Origin: an uncultured Oscillospiraceae bacterium
GTDB lineage: Bacteria; Bacillota; Clostridia; Oscillospirales; Oscillospiraceae
DNA: 34,358 nt
Direction of reading: 5' to 3'
NCBI GenBank assembly: GCA_947626845.1
Contig: CANQTW010000027.1
Location: 1 to 34,358 of the forward strand
The notes beneath the pieces were generated by a model, which was given only the letters and a program-made list of their open reading frames with translations, did no database searches and had not been told where the DNA came from. Shown here in pieces: positions 12,806 through 20,339 of this stretch; the stretch's first letter is position 1, and each line of letters starts with the position of its first letter. The translations under genes and the position numbers were made by a program.

Positions 12806-12892
12806 GGGGCCCCCATCGGGCTGCTGCCCGATGGGGAAAGGAGGAGCGAACACTGCGCCTGAGCCGTCACGCTTACGTGGCGGCGAGGTTAA
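12806..12892 (+). repeat. Two-hairpin dispersed repeat (family B), copy 4
   Basis: ggggccccc, hairpin catcgggc (12814-12821) with gcccgatg (12826-12833), GGGGAAAGGAGGAGCGAA, gcgcctgagc, hairpin ccgtcacg (12864-12871) with cgtggcgg (12876-12883, one G-T pair), gcgaggttaa. It ends at the TTAA that borders the next element. Confidence 0.8.
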
Positions 12893-13169
12893 GGTGACGG
12901 GAGTCGAACCCGCGACGGTTTTCGCCGGCTGATTTGTGCCAGTACTTTGTCAAAAGCCTTGACAATACGCAAGTATTCTCTGTGGCTTTTTCCGCGTCCT
13001 GACGCAAATCAGCTCGCCGAAAACTGCGCAGCACTCCACGCGGAGATTTTTTCGAGGGATTTTTGCCGCGAAGGAGGAAGCCTTGCTAACGCAAGGCGAC
13101 GACGACAAGGTAAAAAGCGTCGGAAAGGGCCCGCGTGGAGCGGCGCGGGTTCGACTCCCGTCACCTTAA
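12889..13169. mobile_element. MITE-like 273-bp element with T-arm-like terminal inverted repeats and TTAA borders
   Basis: 12893-12914 and 13144-13165 are perfect 22-bp inverted repeats; TTAA lies directly outside both (12889-12892 and 13166-13169). The repeat contains gggttcgactccc, which can fold as a tRNA T-arm with a TTCGACT loop, but no D-arm or anticodon arm is present, so it is not a tRNA gene. Inside are two folded halves: one closed by gctgatttg/caaatcagc (12928-12936/13005-13013) with an inner hairpin aatac/gtatt, the other by ctccacgcgg/ccgcgtggag (13034-13043/13131-13140) with inner hairpin gccttgc/gcaaggc. No transposase is encoded. Family B copies without it read gaggTTAAgcgg, resembling an empty site. 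Confidence 0.55.
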
Positions 13170-13231
13170 GCGTGTTCCGCGACGACGCCGGCGGCCCCTA
13201 CAAGGTCCTGAATCCTTTTTTCGACAGACAA

Positions 13232-13260
13232 AAACGGATAGGCCGTGGGCCTATCCGTTT
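13232..13260 (-). terminator. Terminator of the nifS-nadA-nifU operon
   Basis: aaacggataggcc (13232-13244) pairs perfectly with ggcctatccgttt (13248-13260). On the minus strand it is followed by further Ts, 14 bases after the nifU stop. Confidence 0.8.
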
Positions 13261-13274
13261 CAGCTTGTGGGGGG

Positions 13275-13721
13275 TCAATGCGCGGTGCCGTTTTTGGCGC
13301 AGGTGTCGCAGCAGCCGGTGCAGTCGGCGTCCTGAAGCTCCGGGGGGAGTTCCAGGCCCTGGCGCTTGTAATAATCGGACAGGCACGCCCGAATGCCCTC
13401 CTCGGCCAGCACCGAGCAGTGGAGCTTCTGGGGGGGCAGGCCGTCCAGGGCCTCGGCCACGGCCTTGTTGGTGAGCTTCAGGGCCTCCTCGATGGATTTG
13501 CCCTTCACCAGCTCCGTGGCCATGGAGCTGGTGGCGATGGCGGCGCCGCAGCCGAAGGTCTTGAAGCTGACCTTCTCGATGACGCCGTTTTCGATCTTCA
13601 TATAAATCTTCATGATGTCGCCGCAGACGGGGTTGCCCACCTGGCCGATGGCGTTGGCGTCGGGCAGCTCGCCCACGTTGCGGGGGTTGGAGAAATGGTC
13701 CATGACCTTTTCAGAGTACAT
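13275..13721 (-). CDS. nifU: NifU/IscU-type Fe-S cluster scaffold protein
   Basis: 148 aa. The IscU-type domain assembles Fe-S clusters from sulfur delivered by the cysteine desulfurase. Its three cluster-ligating cysteines are present: GNPVCGD (C33), FGCGAA (C58) and LHCSV (C102). The family's opening reads MYSEKVMDHFSNPRNVGE. A C-terminal tail adds a cysteine-rich segment (C134, C137, C138, C141) not needed in classical IscU. It is the third gene of the operon, 14 bp after nadA, followed by a strong terminator. Confidence 0.92.
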   Translation of the reverse strand: MYSEKVMDHFSNPRNVGELPDANAIGQVGNPVCGDIMKIYMKIENGVIEKVSFKTFGCGAAIATSSMATELVKGKSIEEALKLTNKAVAEALDGLPPQKLHCSVLAEEGIRACLSDYYKRQGLELPPELQDADCTGCCDTCAKNGTAH

Positions 13722-13735
13722 AGTTTAACCTCCTG

Positions 13736-14647
13736 TCAGGAATTTACCATTTTGTCGAGGCTCTTCCGGGCGGCGCGCAGCTGGTCCTCCGGCAGCTCGA
13801 CCTTGTATTTTTCGTCCCGTAGGCACTCATAGAGCGCCTGCAGGGTGACCTTCTTCATATTGGGGCAGACGAAAGAGCTGCCCACGCCGTAAATCTTTTT
13901 GTCCGGCAGCTCCCGCCGGAGGCGCTCCACGATCTCGCTCTCGGTGCCGATGAGGATCTCCGGCGCGTCGGTCTTGCGGGCGAAATTCAGGATCTCGGCG
14001 GTGGAGCCCACCAAGTCCCCATGCTTGACCACGTCCGCCGCGCACTCCGGGTGGACGGCGAACTCCGCCTCCGGGTGGGCGCGTTTGGCCGCCAGGACGT
14101 CCGCCTCGGTTATTTTGTGGTGGGTGGGGCAGAAGCCGGGGTGGAGCCAGAATTTCTTCTCCGGCACATGCCGGGCCACAAAGGAACCCAGGTGCCGATC
14201 CGGTACGAAGATGATCTCCTCACAGTCCAGCTCTTTGGCAATCCGCAGAGCGGAGGAGCTGGTACAGCACACGTCGGAGACGGCCTTCACCGCGGCGGAG
14301 GAGTTGACGTAGCACATGACCTGCGCCCTGGGGTGCTCGGCCCTCAGCCGCAGTACGTCCTCTGGCGTCACCATGTCCGCCATGGGACAGCCGGCGTCCA
14401 AAGAGGGGAGGAGCACCGTCTTTTCCGGGGAGAGGATCTTGGCGCTCTCGCCCATGAACCGCACGCCGCAGATGACGATGAGGTCCTCCCGTGCCTTCGC
14501 GGCCTTCTGGGCCATGGCGAAGGAGTCGCACACCGCGCCGGCCACATCCTGCACCTCCATGGGCACATAGTAATGGGCCAGCACCAGGGCGTTTTTCTCC
14601 TTGATCAGCCGGAGAATCTCCCGCTGGAGCCCGTTAAAACTTTCCAT
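13736..14647 (-). CDS. nadA: Quinolinate synthase A
   Basis: 303 aa. NadA condenses iminoaspartate with dihydroxyacetone phosphate to quinolinate, the NAD precursor, using a [4Fe-4S] cluster. The three ligand cysteines are C87 (DAGCPMADM), C173 (PGFCPTHH) and C261 (SFVCPNM), with spacing like that in Thermotoga NadA, and LAHYYVP near residue 25 is a family signature. The start overlaps the end of nifS by 14 bp. nadB and nadC, usual partners, are not in this window. Placement between the desulfurase and the scaffold suggests the enzyme receives its cluster locally. Confidence 0.95.
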   Translation of the reverse strand: MESFNGLQREILRLIKEKNALVLAHYYVPMEVQDVAGAVCDSFAMAQKAAKAREDLIVICGVRFMGESAKILSPEKTVLLPSLDAGCPMADMVTPEDVLRLRAEHPRAQVMCYVNSSAAVKAVSDVCCTSSSALRIAKELDCEEIIFVPDRHLGSFVARHVPEKKFWLHPGFCPTHHKITEADVLAAKRAHPEAEFAVHPECAADVVKHGDLVGSTAEILNFARKTDAPEILIGTESEIVERLRRELPDKKIYGVGSSFVCPNMKKVTLQALYECLRDEKYKVELPEDQLRAARKSLDKMVNS

Positions 14648-15812
14648 TGAGTCTGTCCTCCCAGAGGGGCGACATGGACCGCAGCCGCTCGATGATGGGG
14701 GGGAGCGTCTCGATGATATAGTCTATGTCCTCGTCCGTGGTGGTGTCGGAGAGGGAGAGACGCAGGGAGCCGTGGGCGACCTCGTGGGGCAGGCCGATGG
14801 CCAGCAGTACGTGGCTGGGGTCCAGGCTCACGGAGGAGCAGGCGGAGCCGGAGCTGGCGCAGATGCCCTTGGCGTCCAGTGAGAGCACCAGGGACTCGCC
14901 CTCCACGCACTCAAAGACAAAGCTGGCGATGCCGGGGAGCCGGTTCACCGGGTCGCCGGTGAGGCGGGAGTAGGGGATGTCCTTAAAGGCCTCGATGAGC
15001 CTGTCGCGCATTTTGGAGACGCGGGGCATGGATTCGGGCAGGTTGTTCACCGCCTCCTCCAGCGCCGCCGCCATGCCGATGATCTCCGGCACGTTCTCGG
15101 TGCCGGAGCGCTGGTTGCGCTCCTGGCCGCCGCCGTGGAGAAGCTGGGGCACCCGGACGCCCCTGCGGATGTAGAGGACGCCCACGCCCTTGGGGCCGTG
15201 GAATTTGTGGCCGGAGATGCTGAGCATGTCGATGTTCATGGCCTTCACGTCGATGGGGATATGGCCGGTGGCCTGGACGGCGTCGGTGTGGAACAGTACG
15301 CCGTGCTCATGGGCAACGCGGCCTATCTCCGCCACCGGCAGGATGGTGCCGATCTCGTTGTTGGCCATCATGACGGAAATAAGGATGGTGTCGGGCCGGA
15401 TGGCGGCCTCCAGCTCCTGAAGATCGATGCCGCCGTTTTGATCGGCTTTGAGGTAAGTGACCTCATAGCCCTTCTTTTTCAGCCAGTCCAGGGTGTGGGT
15501 GATGGCGTGGTGCTCGATGGAGCTGGTGATGATGTGTTTTCCCTTGGCGGCCTTGGCCTCGGCGATGCCCTTCAGGGCCCAGTTGTCGGACTCCGTGCCG
15601 CAGCCGGTGAAATAAATCTCCGTGGGTTCGGCGTTCAGGCACTTCGCCACCTTGGCGCGGGCCTCGTCCAGACCACGGCGGGCGCTGCGGCCCACGGAGT
15701 AGAGACTGGAGGGGTTGCCGTAATTCTCGGAGAAATAGGGGAGCATGGCCTTAACGCAGGTCACGCTCATGGCGGTGGTGGCCGCGTTGTCTGCGTATAC
15801 GAATTTGCTCAT
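14634..15812 (-). CDS. nifS: Cysteine desulfurase, NifS/IscS type
   Basis: 392 aa PLP enzyme that takes sulfur from cysteine and passes it as persulfide to Fe-S assembly. The fold opens with YADNAATTAMS. IEHHAI carries the active-site His (H101), SISGHKFHGPKG the PLP lysine (K203), RSGTENV the substrate-binding segment and SSGSACSS the catalytic cysteine (C325). First gene of the minus-strand operon, with a consensus-like promoter and dyad upstream, divergent from rex. The class is group I (NifS/IscS), not SufS, from the short loop around C325. Confidence 0.95.
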   Translation of the reverse strand: MSKFVYADNAATTAMSVTCVKAMLPYFSENYGNPSSLYSVGRSARRGLDEARAKVAKCLNAEPTEIYFTGCGTESDNWALKGIAEAKAAKGKHIITSSIEHHAITHTLDWLKKKGYEVTYLKADQNGGIDLQELEAAIRPDTILISVMMANNEIGTILPVAEIGRVAHEHGVLFHTDAVQATGHIPIDVKAMNIDMLSISGHKFHGPKGVGVLYIRRGVRVPQLLHGGGQERNQRSGTENVPEIIGMAAALEEAVNNLPESMPRVSKMRDRLIEAFKDIPYSRLTGDPVNRLPGIASFVFECVEGESLVLSLDAKGICASSGSACSSVSLDPSHVLLAIGLPHEVAHGSLRLSLSDTTTDEDIDYIIETLPPIIERLRSMSPLWEDRLNGKF

Positions 15813-15843
15813 ATGTGATGATCGCCTCGAATCTTGTTACTCA

Positions 15844-15894
15844 TTTGGCAGTTAGCCAAAGATAAGTTTATACCAAAGAAAGCGGATTTGTCAA
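15844..15894 (-). promoter_or_regulatory. nifS operon promoter with inverted repeat at the start site
   Basis: On the minus strand: TTGACA (15889-15894), 16 bp, TATAAA (15867-15872) with TG upstream. The dyad TTTGGCAGTTAGCCAAA (15844-15860) covers the predicted transcription start, a repressor-like position. The binding protein is unknown; it does not match the usual clostridial Rex site (TTGTTAA-N4-TTAACAA). Confidence 0.7.
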
Positions 15895-15904
15895 TAAGAT
15901 GATG

Positions 15905-15970
15905 TTGTAATATCGTAAATTATGTGTTAAGATAAGAATGGTTTTTTATTCTTGCAGATAGAAACCATTC
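15905..15970 (+). promoter_or_regulatory. rex promoter and leader dyad
   Basis: TTGTAA (15905-15910), 17 bp, TAAGAT (15928-15933). TGTTAA, a Rex half-site-like sequence, overlaps the -10. In the leader, gaatggttt (15936-15944) and aaaccattc (15962-15970) form a 9-bp inverted repeat with a 17-nt spacer, either a second operator or an RNA hairpin. Confidence 0.5.
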
Positions 15971-15989
15971 CATTCAGGGGTGAAATGAG

Positions 15990-16619
15990 ATGAAATACAA
16001 GATCTCCGCCAATGTGATCCGGCGGCTTCCGAGATATTTAAGACGCATGACGCTCCTTGAGCGGCAGAAGGTGGAGAAGGTATCCTCCACGGAGCTGGGG
16101 GAGCGGATGGGCCTTACGGCCTCCCAAATCCGCCAGGACTTCAACTGCTTCGGCGGCTTCGGCCAGCAGGGCTACGGCTACAACGTCAAGCAGCTGCGGG
16201 AGGACATCGGCGGCATACTGGGGCTGGACCGGACGCTGTCGGCCATCGTCATCGGCGCGGGAAATCTGGGGCGGGCGCTCATCGCCAATTTCCACTTTTC
16301 CTCTTACGGCTTTGAGCTGAAGGCCGCTTTTGACACCGACCCCGCCCTTGTCGGCACCATTGTCAACGGCACGGCCATCTTAGACGGCGCCGCGCTGGAG
16401 GAGTATCTGACGGAAAACCGTGTGGATGTGGCGGTGCTGACTATGCCCAAGGCCTATGCCGCCGAGATCGCCCGACTCCTGGTCCGGCGGGGCGTGCGGG
16501 GCATCTGGAACTTCACCGGCACCGATATCGACGCGGACCTGGGGGACACGGTGGTGGAGGACGTACATCTGTCGGACAGCCTGCTGACGCTGGGGTATTA
16601 TCTTCGGGGCGTCTCGTGA
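15990..16619 (+). CDS. rex: Redox-sensing transcriptional repressor Rex
   Basis: 209 aa, the usual Rex length. Rex represses fermentation and NADH-oxidising genes and leaves DNA when NADH binds. The N-terminal winged helix (about 1-80) contains RRLPRYLRRM and SSTELGERMGLTASQIRQDF; the Rossmann domain follows with VIGAGNLGRAL (GAGNLG 89-94) and AAFDTDP. The C-terminus has the domain-swap helix LLTLGYYLRG. AGGGGTG (15976-15982) precedes the ATG. It diverges from the nifS-nadA-nifU operon, which feeds NAD synthesis. Confidence 0.95.
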   Translation: MKYKISANVIRRLPRYLRRMTLLERQKVEKVSSTELGERMGLTASQIRQDFNCFGGFGQQGYGYNVKQLREDIGGILGLDRTLSAIVIGAGNLGRALIANFHFSSYGFELKAAFDTDPALVGTIVNGTAILDGAALEEYLTENRVDVAVLTMPKAYAAEIARLLVRRGVRGIWNFTGTDIDADLGDTVVEDVHLSDSLLTLGYYLRGVS

Positions 16620-16740
16620 CCGAAACGGCGCGGGAGGCGGGCGAAACAGGCCGGAGGGCCTTTTCCCGCGTACAGGACGCCGGAAAACGGATTTATTGTG
16701 TTGAACGAGCTGTCGCGCATACGCGCATGGAGGACTTTTT

Positions 16741-17787
16741 ATGAAAAAAATCATCGCCGCCCTGATGGCGGTACTGCTTCTGACGGCTATGACGGCGGCG
16801 GAGGCGTCCTTGGGAGGGACCAGCGCGGATCCGCTGATCACCAGGGACTATCTGGAGCAAAACTTCGCCGCGCCCCTGACGGAGAGCCTGAAGGAAAAAG
16901 CGTCGGAGCGGCTGCAGGCGGCCTATGATTTGGCGGCGGCGCCCTACGGCGGACAGCACGCCGCGCTTTCCTACACCCTGGGCCAGGAGCGGTTCGACCT
17001 GGCCGCCGGCGGCACCCTCACCGTGGCCTTCGGGGGCAGTGTGACGCCGTTGACAGACGGGATCACACTCACCGTGGAGAGCGGCGAGGTCGTCGATGTG
17101 CGCACAGGCGCCATAGTGCCCTCCGGCACGGCGCTGGCTGTGGGACAGCGGTATTTCTCTACGGAGGACACCATGGCGGTCTATGCCGCGCCCTCCGGCG
17201 GGGCGCTGATGCTGGACGGACCGTATATCCCCGGCGCGGGGGTGGAAAAACCGGTCTACGCCGACGTTTCGCCCAGCGACTGGTATGCCTCCCAGGCCAA
17301 GTACGCCCGCGAGATGAAGCTGTTCCGCGATTGGGACAAGAACCTTTTCCGGCCCCAGGGGAGTATTACCAGGGCGGAGATCATTTATGCCATGTGGCGG
17401 GCCGCCGATTCGCCGGCCACCGATTATACGGCCCCCTTTACCGATGTGAAGGAGGACTGGTACGCCCCGGCGGTGAACTGGGCCGCGTCCCTGGGCGTCC
17501 TGCGGGGCGTGGGAAATGACAGGATGGACCCGGATACCATCCTGGACCGGAATACCATCGTCACTATGCTGTTCCGGGCTATGGAGGCCATGGGGCGGAG
17601 CACCGCGGGCAGGGCGGAGCTGTCCGGCTACATCGACGCCGGCCAGGTCCCCGACTGGGCCAGCACGGAGATGAGCTGGGCCGTCGCCAACCAGGTGATC
17701 CGCGGTACGGCTCTGGATAAGCTTGCCCCCCTGGGCTTTGTGGACCGGGCCCAGACCGCCACGCTCCTGCAGCGCCTGTTTGCGTAA
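16741..17787 (+). CDS. Secreted S-layer-homology (SLH) domain protein
   Basis: 348 aa. A signal peptide (about 1-21) precedes a roughly 150-residue region of unknown fold, then three SLH repeats: about 176-226 (VYADVSPSDWYASQAKYARE), 232-286 (PFTDVKEDWYAPAVNWAAS) and 293-348 (GYIDAGQVPDWASTEMSWAV). SLH triplets anchor proteins to the cell wall through secondary polymers. GGAGGA lies 8-10 nt before the ATG. It probably has its own promoter after rex, and ends at a strong hairpin terminator facing the convergent dipeptidase gene. The N-terminal part gives no clue to function. Confidence 0.88.
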   Translation: MKKIIAALMAVLLLTAMTAAEASLGGTSADPLITRDYLEQNFAAPLTESLKEKASERLQAAYDLAAAPYGGQHAALSYTLGQERFDLAAGGTLTVAFGGSVTPLTDGITLTVESGEVVDVRTGAIVPSGTALAVGQRYFSTEDTMAVYAAPSGGALMLDGPYIPGAGVEKPVYADVSPSDWYASQAKYAREMKLFRDWDKNLFRPQGSITRAEIIYAMWRAADSPATDYTAPFTDVKEDWYAPAVNWAASLGVLRGVGNDRMDPDTILDRNTIVTMLFRAMEAMGRSTAGRAELSGYIDAGQVPDWASTEMSWAVANQVIRGTALDKLAPLGFVDRAQTATLLQRLFA

Positions 17788-17810
17788 ACGTAAAATAGAA
17801 TGGTCAATAT

Positions 17811-17842
17811 AAACTCCCCTGGGAAACACCCCAGGGGAGTTT
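17811..17842 (+). terminator. Terminator after the SLH gene
   Basis: aaactcccctggg (17811-17823), loop aaacac, cccaggggagttt (17830-17842): 13 bp, A-rich then T-rich arms, so it can work in both directions. It shares the aaactcccctggg core with the hairpin at 18152. Confidence 0.85.
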
Positions 17843-17871
17843 TCAGCTTGTCAAAAAAACTCAAATTCGAT

Positions 17872-18100
17872 ATTTTTTCCGGCGACATGTGCGTCGGAAA
17901 AAATCCCTTTTGTCACGCGAGTGTGCTAATGGGGCCCCCGCCGAACGTTAGTTCGGTGGGGAGAGGAGGAGCGAAGTCTGCGACCTTGCCTTCGCGCCTG
18001 CGCGGAGGCAAGGAATCGCGACTTCCGCGACGACGACGGTGCGCGCGGCGTGACGGCAGGGAAAAATACCTGAATTTCGCAAAATTCAGATATTTTTCCC
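17872..18100. repeat. Composite repeat between convergent genes, with family B copy 5 inside
   Basis: The outer parts are a hairpin (attttttccggcg 17872-17884 with cgtcggaaaaaat 17892-17904) and another (gggaaaaata 18059-18068 with tatttttccc 18091-18100, extended by tgaattt/aaattca). The same parts occur in reverse-complement order at 24862-24998. Between them lies a family B copy (17931-18029) with stems ccgaac/gttcgg (17941-17946/17951-17956) and ccttgcct/aggcaagg (17984-17991/18006-18013). No gene. Confidence 0.7.
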
Positions 18101-18113
18101 GCACGTTCCCCTT

Positions 18114-18144
18114 GTCGGAAAAAGCCCGTCAGGGCTTTTTCGAC
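18114..18144. repeat. Hairpin repeated from 193-224
   Basis: Same sequence as the hairpin at 193-224, lacking one C, and preceded by the same cacgttccccttgtcgg. It adjoins the terminator of the minus-strand dipeptidase gene. Confidence 0.7.
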
Positions 18145-18151
18145 AGTCTCT

Positions 18152-18190
18152 AAACTCCCCTGGGGTGTGAACAACACCCCAGGGGAGTTT
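18152..18190 (-). terminator. Terminator after the dipeptidase-fusion gene
   Basis: aaactcccctggggtgt (18152-18168), loop of 5, acaccccaggggagttt (18174-18190): a perfect 17-bp stem about 50 bases past the minus-strand stop codon. A-rich and T-rich arms make it bidirectional. Confidence 0.85.
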
Positions 18191-18239
18191 TGCCGTGGAT
18201 AGGCCGCGCGCCATACGCGGGGATTTTTTCGGCGCTGGT

Positions 18240-20084
18240 TTACTTGACCACGCCGTAGGTGACGTTGTCGGTGTAATGCCACCACTCGGCCTGGTAGGGC
18301 TTGAAGCCCTGGGCGGCCATAGCCGCCTCCAGGAGCTTGGCGTTCTCCTCCGCCTGGGGGGAGACGTCGGAGTAGTCCCGGTCCGCCAGGGCGGTGAAGG
18401 TGTCAAAGTCGCTGGGCATGGGGACCGGAGAGCCGTCCGCCCGCACCAGGGTGACGTCCACCGTGTTGCCGCGGGAGTGGTTGGAGAAGCCTTTGTTGGG
18501 GTCGGTGATGTACCGGCTGTCGGGGCAGATCTCCCAGAGGGCGAACTGGGCGCTGACCGGACGGAGGGCGTCCCAGATCATCAGGCTGTACCCCTGCTCC
18601 AAAAGCGCCTCCTGGACCAGCGCCAGCTTCTTCACCGTGCCGTAACGCAGGTATGGCTCGGTGAAGTCGTAGACGATCTGGCCGGTGAAGTTGTTTTCAG
18701 TGGCGTAGCGCAGGTCCACAAAGAGGCCGGGGATGTAGTCGGTGATCTTCACCAGCGCGTCATCGGGCACCTCCGGCGGCGGGTCGAGGGGAGGCGGCGT
18801 GGTGGTGTCCGGCGCGGTATCGGGCGGCTCACCCACGCCGCAACGGGCGGCGGCCAGGGGCGTTTCGCCCAGGTAGAGGCGGTACTGCCCGTCATCGAGC
18901 CGGGGGGAGGAGACGGTCAGGTGGGAGAAGGCGTTTTGCGCCCGCACCGGCAAAATCTCCGCGCCTGCGCCGTCCCGGACGGAGTAGGCGCCGGGCTCCC
19001 CCTGGGGGAGGGCGAAGGCCACGGAGCGCTGATGGCTTTCCGGAGCGGCGGCGACGGGCATGGAGCCTGTGGCCGCCACCTGGCCGCCGTTGAGGAGGAG
19101 ACCCAGACTGGCGTCCAGACCCGCGTCCTGAGAGGAGGAGCAGGCGAAGGCCCGCACCGTGCCCCAGTTGATGACCAGCCAGCCGTTGGAGTCGATGCCG
19201 TCCCCGCCGCCATAGCCGCCGTTGGAAACGACGGTCAGGTCCCCGCCGTTGACGGTGATGACGGAGACGCCGTCCTGGTTGGCGTTGATGCCGTCGTTGC
19301 CGGAGAAGATATTGAGAACGCCGCCGTTTACGGTCAGGTGGCGCTCCGTGTCCAGCCCCTCGTTTTCGGCGTTGATGGTGAGACGCCCGTCGCCGCCGAA
19401 GACGTTCATGCTCATCTTGGAGTAGACGGCACCGTCGTACTTGTGGAGCTTTTTGCTGTTCGTGATCTTCCCCTGGCCGTCCTGCTCCACGGAGGCGTAG
19501 ATACGGGCCACGTAGGAGCCCGTCACCGTGTTGTCCGTGCCGTCGCGTATCCGCAGGTTGGCGCCGGCCCCGGAGGTGTCCACCGTGGGGGAGGGGACAG
19601 CCCCGCGGTCACATTCGTAGACGTTATAAAAGAGAATGGCCGGAGCCACCGTGCAGGTGATATCCACCCCCGCCAGTATCAGTTCCGCCACCGCCGCGGG
19701 ATCGTCGCGGGCGCCCTCCCCCAGATCCACGGCGATCTGTCCGGCGGAGAGCCGGCCGGAGAGGATATAGACGCCGGGCGCCGTAATGTGCAGGACGGTG
19801 TGGGCCGCGGCCTCGGCGGCGGGATGCTCGTCACGGGTCGTCCCCTCTCCGTAGAGAGGGCCGCGTCCGGATTCGTAATAGACGATATCGTGGGCCGTAT
19901 AGACCCCGGCCTTCGGGTCCTCCCCGACGGGGACGCCGTTCACGGTGATACCGGCGTCATCGAGCCGGATATTGACCGGCCCTTGCGCGGCAGGACCGGA
20001 GGTGTCCCCGCCGCCTTTCCCGCCGCAGGCGGGGAGAGACAGGATCAGACAAAAGATAAGGGTCAAAAGGATGAATTTTTTCAT
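18240..20084 (-). CDS. Lipoprotein: carbohydrate-binding-like domain fused to VanX-type D,D-dipeptidase
   Basis: 614 aa. The signal peptide ends in the lipobox LPACGG. Residues about 40-330 are a repetitive beta-rich region with NAENEGLDT, SGNDGINANQDG and GGDGIDSNG, resembling the DUF4353-type carbohydrate-binding domain of clostridial lipoproteins. A proline/threonine linker follows, then a peptidase M15D domain (about 440-614) like VanX/DdpX: WDALRPVSAQ holds the substrate Arg, SNHSRGNTVD the zinc ligands H536 and D543, EWWHY the catalytic E600 and zinc ligand H603. The H-D, D-H and E-H spacings match VanX. The start is set at the ATG of MKKFILLTL, after AGAGGTCGAT; upstream in-frame codons precede no signal peptide. 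Likely role: trimming D-Ala-D-Ala or wall peptides at the surface; vancomycin resistance is not implied. Confidence 0.85.
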   Translation of the reverse strand: MKKFILLTLIFCLILSLPACGGKGGGDTSGPAAQGPVNIRLDDAGITVNGVPVGEDPKAGVYTAHDIVYYESGRGPLYGEGTTRDEHPAAEAAAHTVLHITAPGVYILSGRLSAGQIAVDLGEGARDDPAAVAELILAGVDITCTVAPAILFYNVYECDRGAVPSPTVDTSGAGANLRIRDGTDNTVTGSYVARIYASVEQDGQGKITNSKKLHKYDGAVYSKMSMNVFGGDGRLTINAENEGLDTERHLTVNGGVLNIFSGNDGINANQDGVSVITVNGGDLTVVSNGGYGGGDGIDSNGWLVINWGTVRAFACSSSQDAGLDASLGLLLNGGQVAATGSMPVAAAPESHQRSVAFALPQGEPGAYSVRDGAGAEILPVRAQNAFSHLTVSSPRLDDGQYRLYLGETPLAAARCGVGEPPDTAPDTTTPPPLDPPPEVPDDALVKITDYIPGLFVDLRYATENNFTGQIVYDFTEPYLRYGTVKKLALVQEALLEQGYSLMIWDALRPVSAQFALWEICPDSRYITDPNKGFSNHSRGNTVDVTLVRADGSPVPMPSDFDTFTALADRDYSDVSPQAEENAKLLEAAMAAQGFKPYQAEWWHYTDNVTYGVVK

Positions 20085-20115
20085 GGGATCGACCTCTTTT
20101 TCGCGTTGCAGGTCA

Positions 20116-20144
20116 AGTTTACACCTGTTTTTTTCGGTTTTCAA
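20116..20144 (-). promoter_or_regulatory. Promoter of the dipeptidase-fusion gene
   Basis: On the minus strand: TTGAAA (20139-20144), 17 bp, TAAACT (20116-20121), about 31 bp before the start codon. Confidence 0.6.
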
Positions 20145-20302
20145 GGCCGATAGGCAAATCAAATGTAAACAAAAAGTTTATAAAATGTATCATGATGGGC
20201 AAAAGAGGGGGCTTTTGTGCAACCTCTGCAAAAACAGAGCGGTTTTTTTGAACAAACAGTAAAAAATAACGAAAAAGGACGTGTAAATCGCATGGAAAAC
20301 GG

Positions 20303-20331
20303 TGGACAAATTGAAACACATCTGTTATAAT
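20303..20331 (+). promoter_or_regulatory. Promoter of the glycogen cluster
   Basis: TGGACA (20303-20308), 17 bp, TATAAT (20326-20331). Predicted start about 20338, directly at the base of the leader hairpin. The leader to glgB is about 95 nt. Confidence 0.8.
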
Positions 20332-20339
20332 GTCCCTAT

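Noticed and set aside
12889-13169. tRNA or tmRNA gene suggested by the gggttcgactccc motif
   Set aside because: The T-arm and a possible acceptor strand are present, but there is no D-arm, anticodon arm, CCA or tmRNA tag ORF, and the motif occurs at both ends in inverted orientation.
12947-13474. 175-codon plus-strand open frame across the T-arm-flanked element
   Set aside because: It runs through the inverted-repeat element, the terminator and into nifU on the opposite strand; no start signals or family resemblance.
15844-15860. Rex operator in front of nifS
   Set aside because: TTTGGC-N5-GCCAAA does not match the clostridial Rex consensus TTGTTAA-N4-TTAACAA, although Rex is encoded next door.
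18240-20084. Vancomycin resistance gene cluster
   Set aside because: The VanX-like domain is extracellular and fused to another domain; no vanH, D-Ala-D-Lac ligase or VanRS genes are present.
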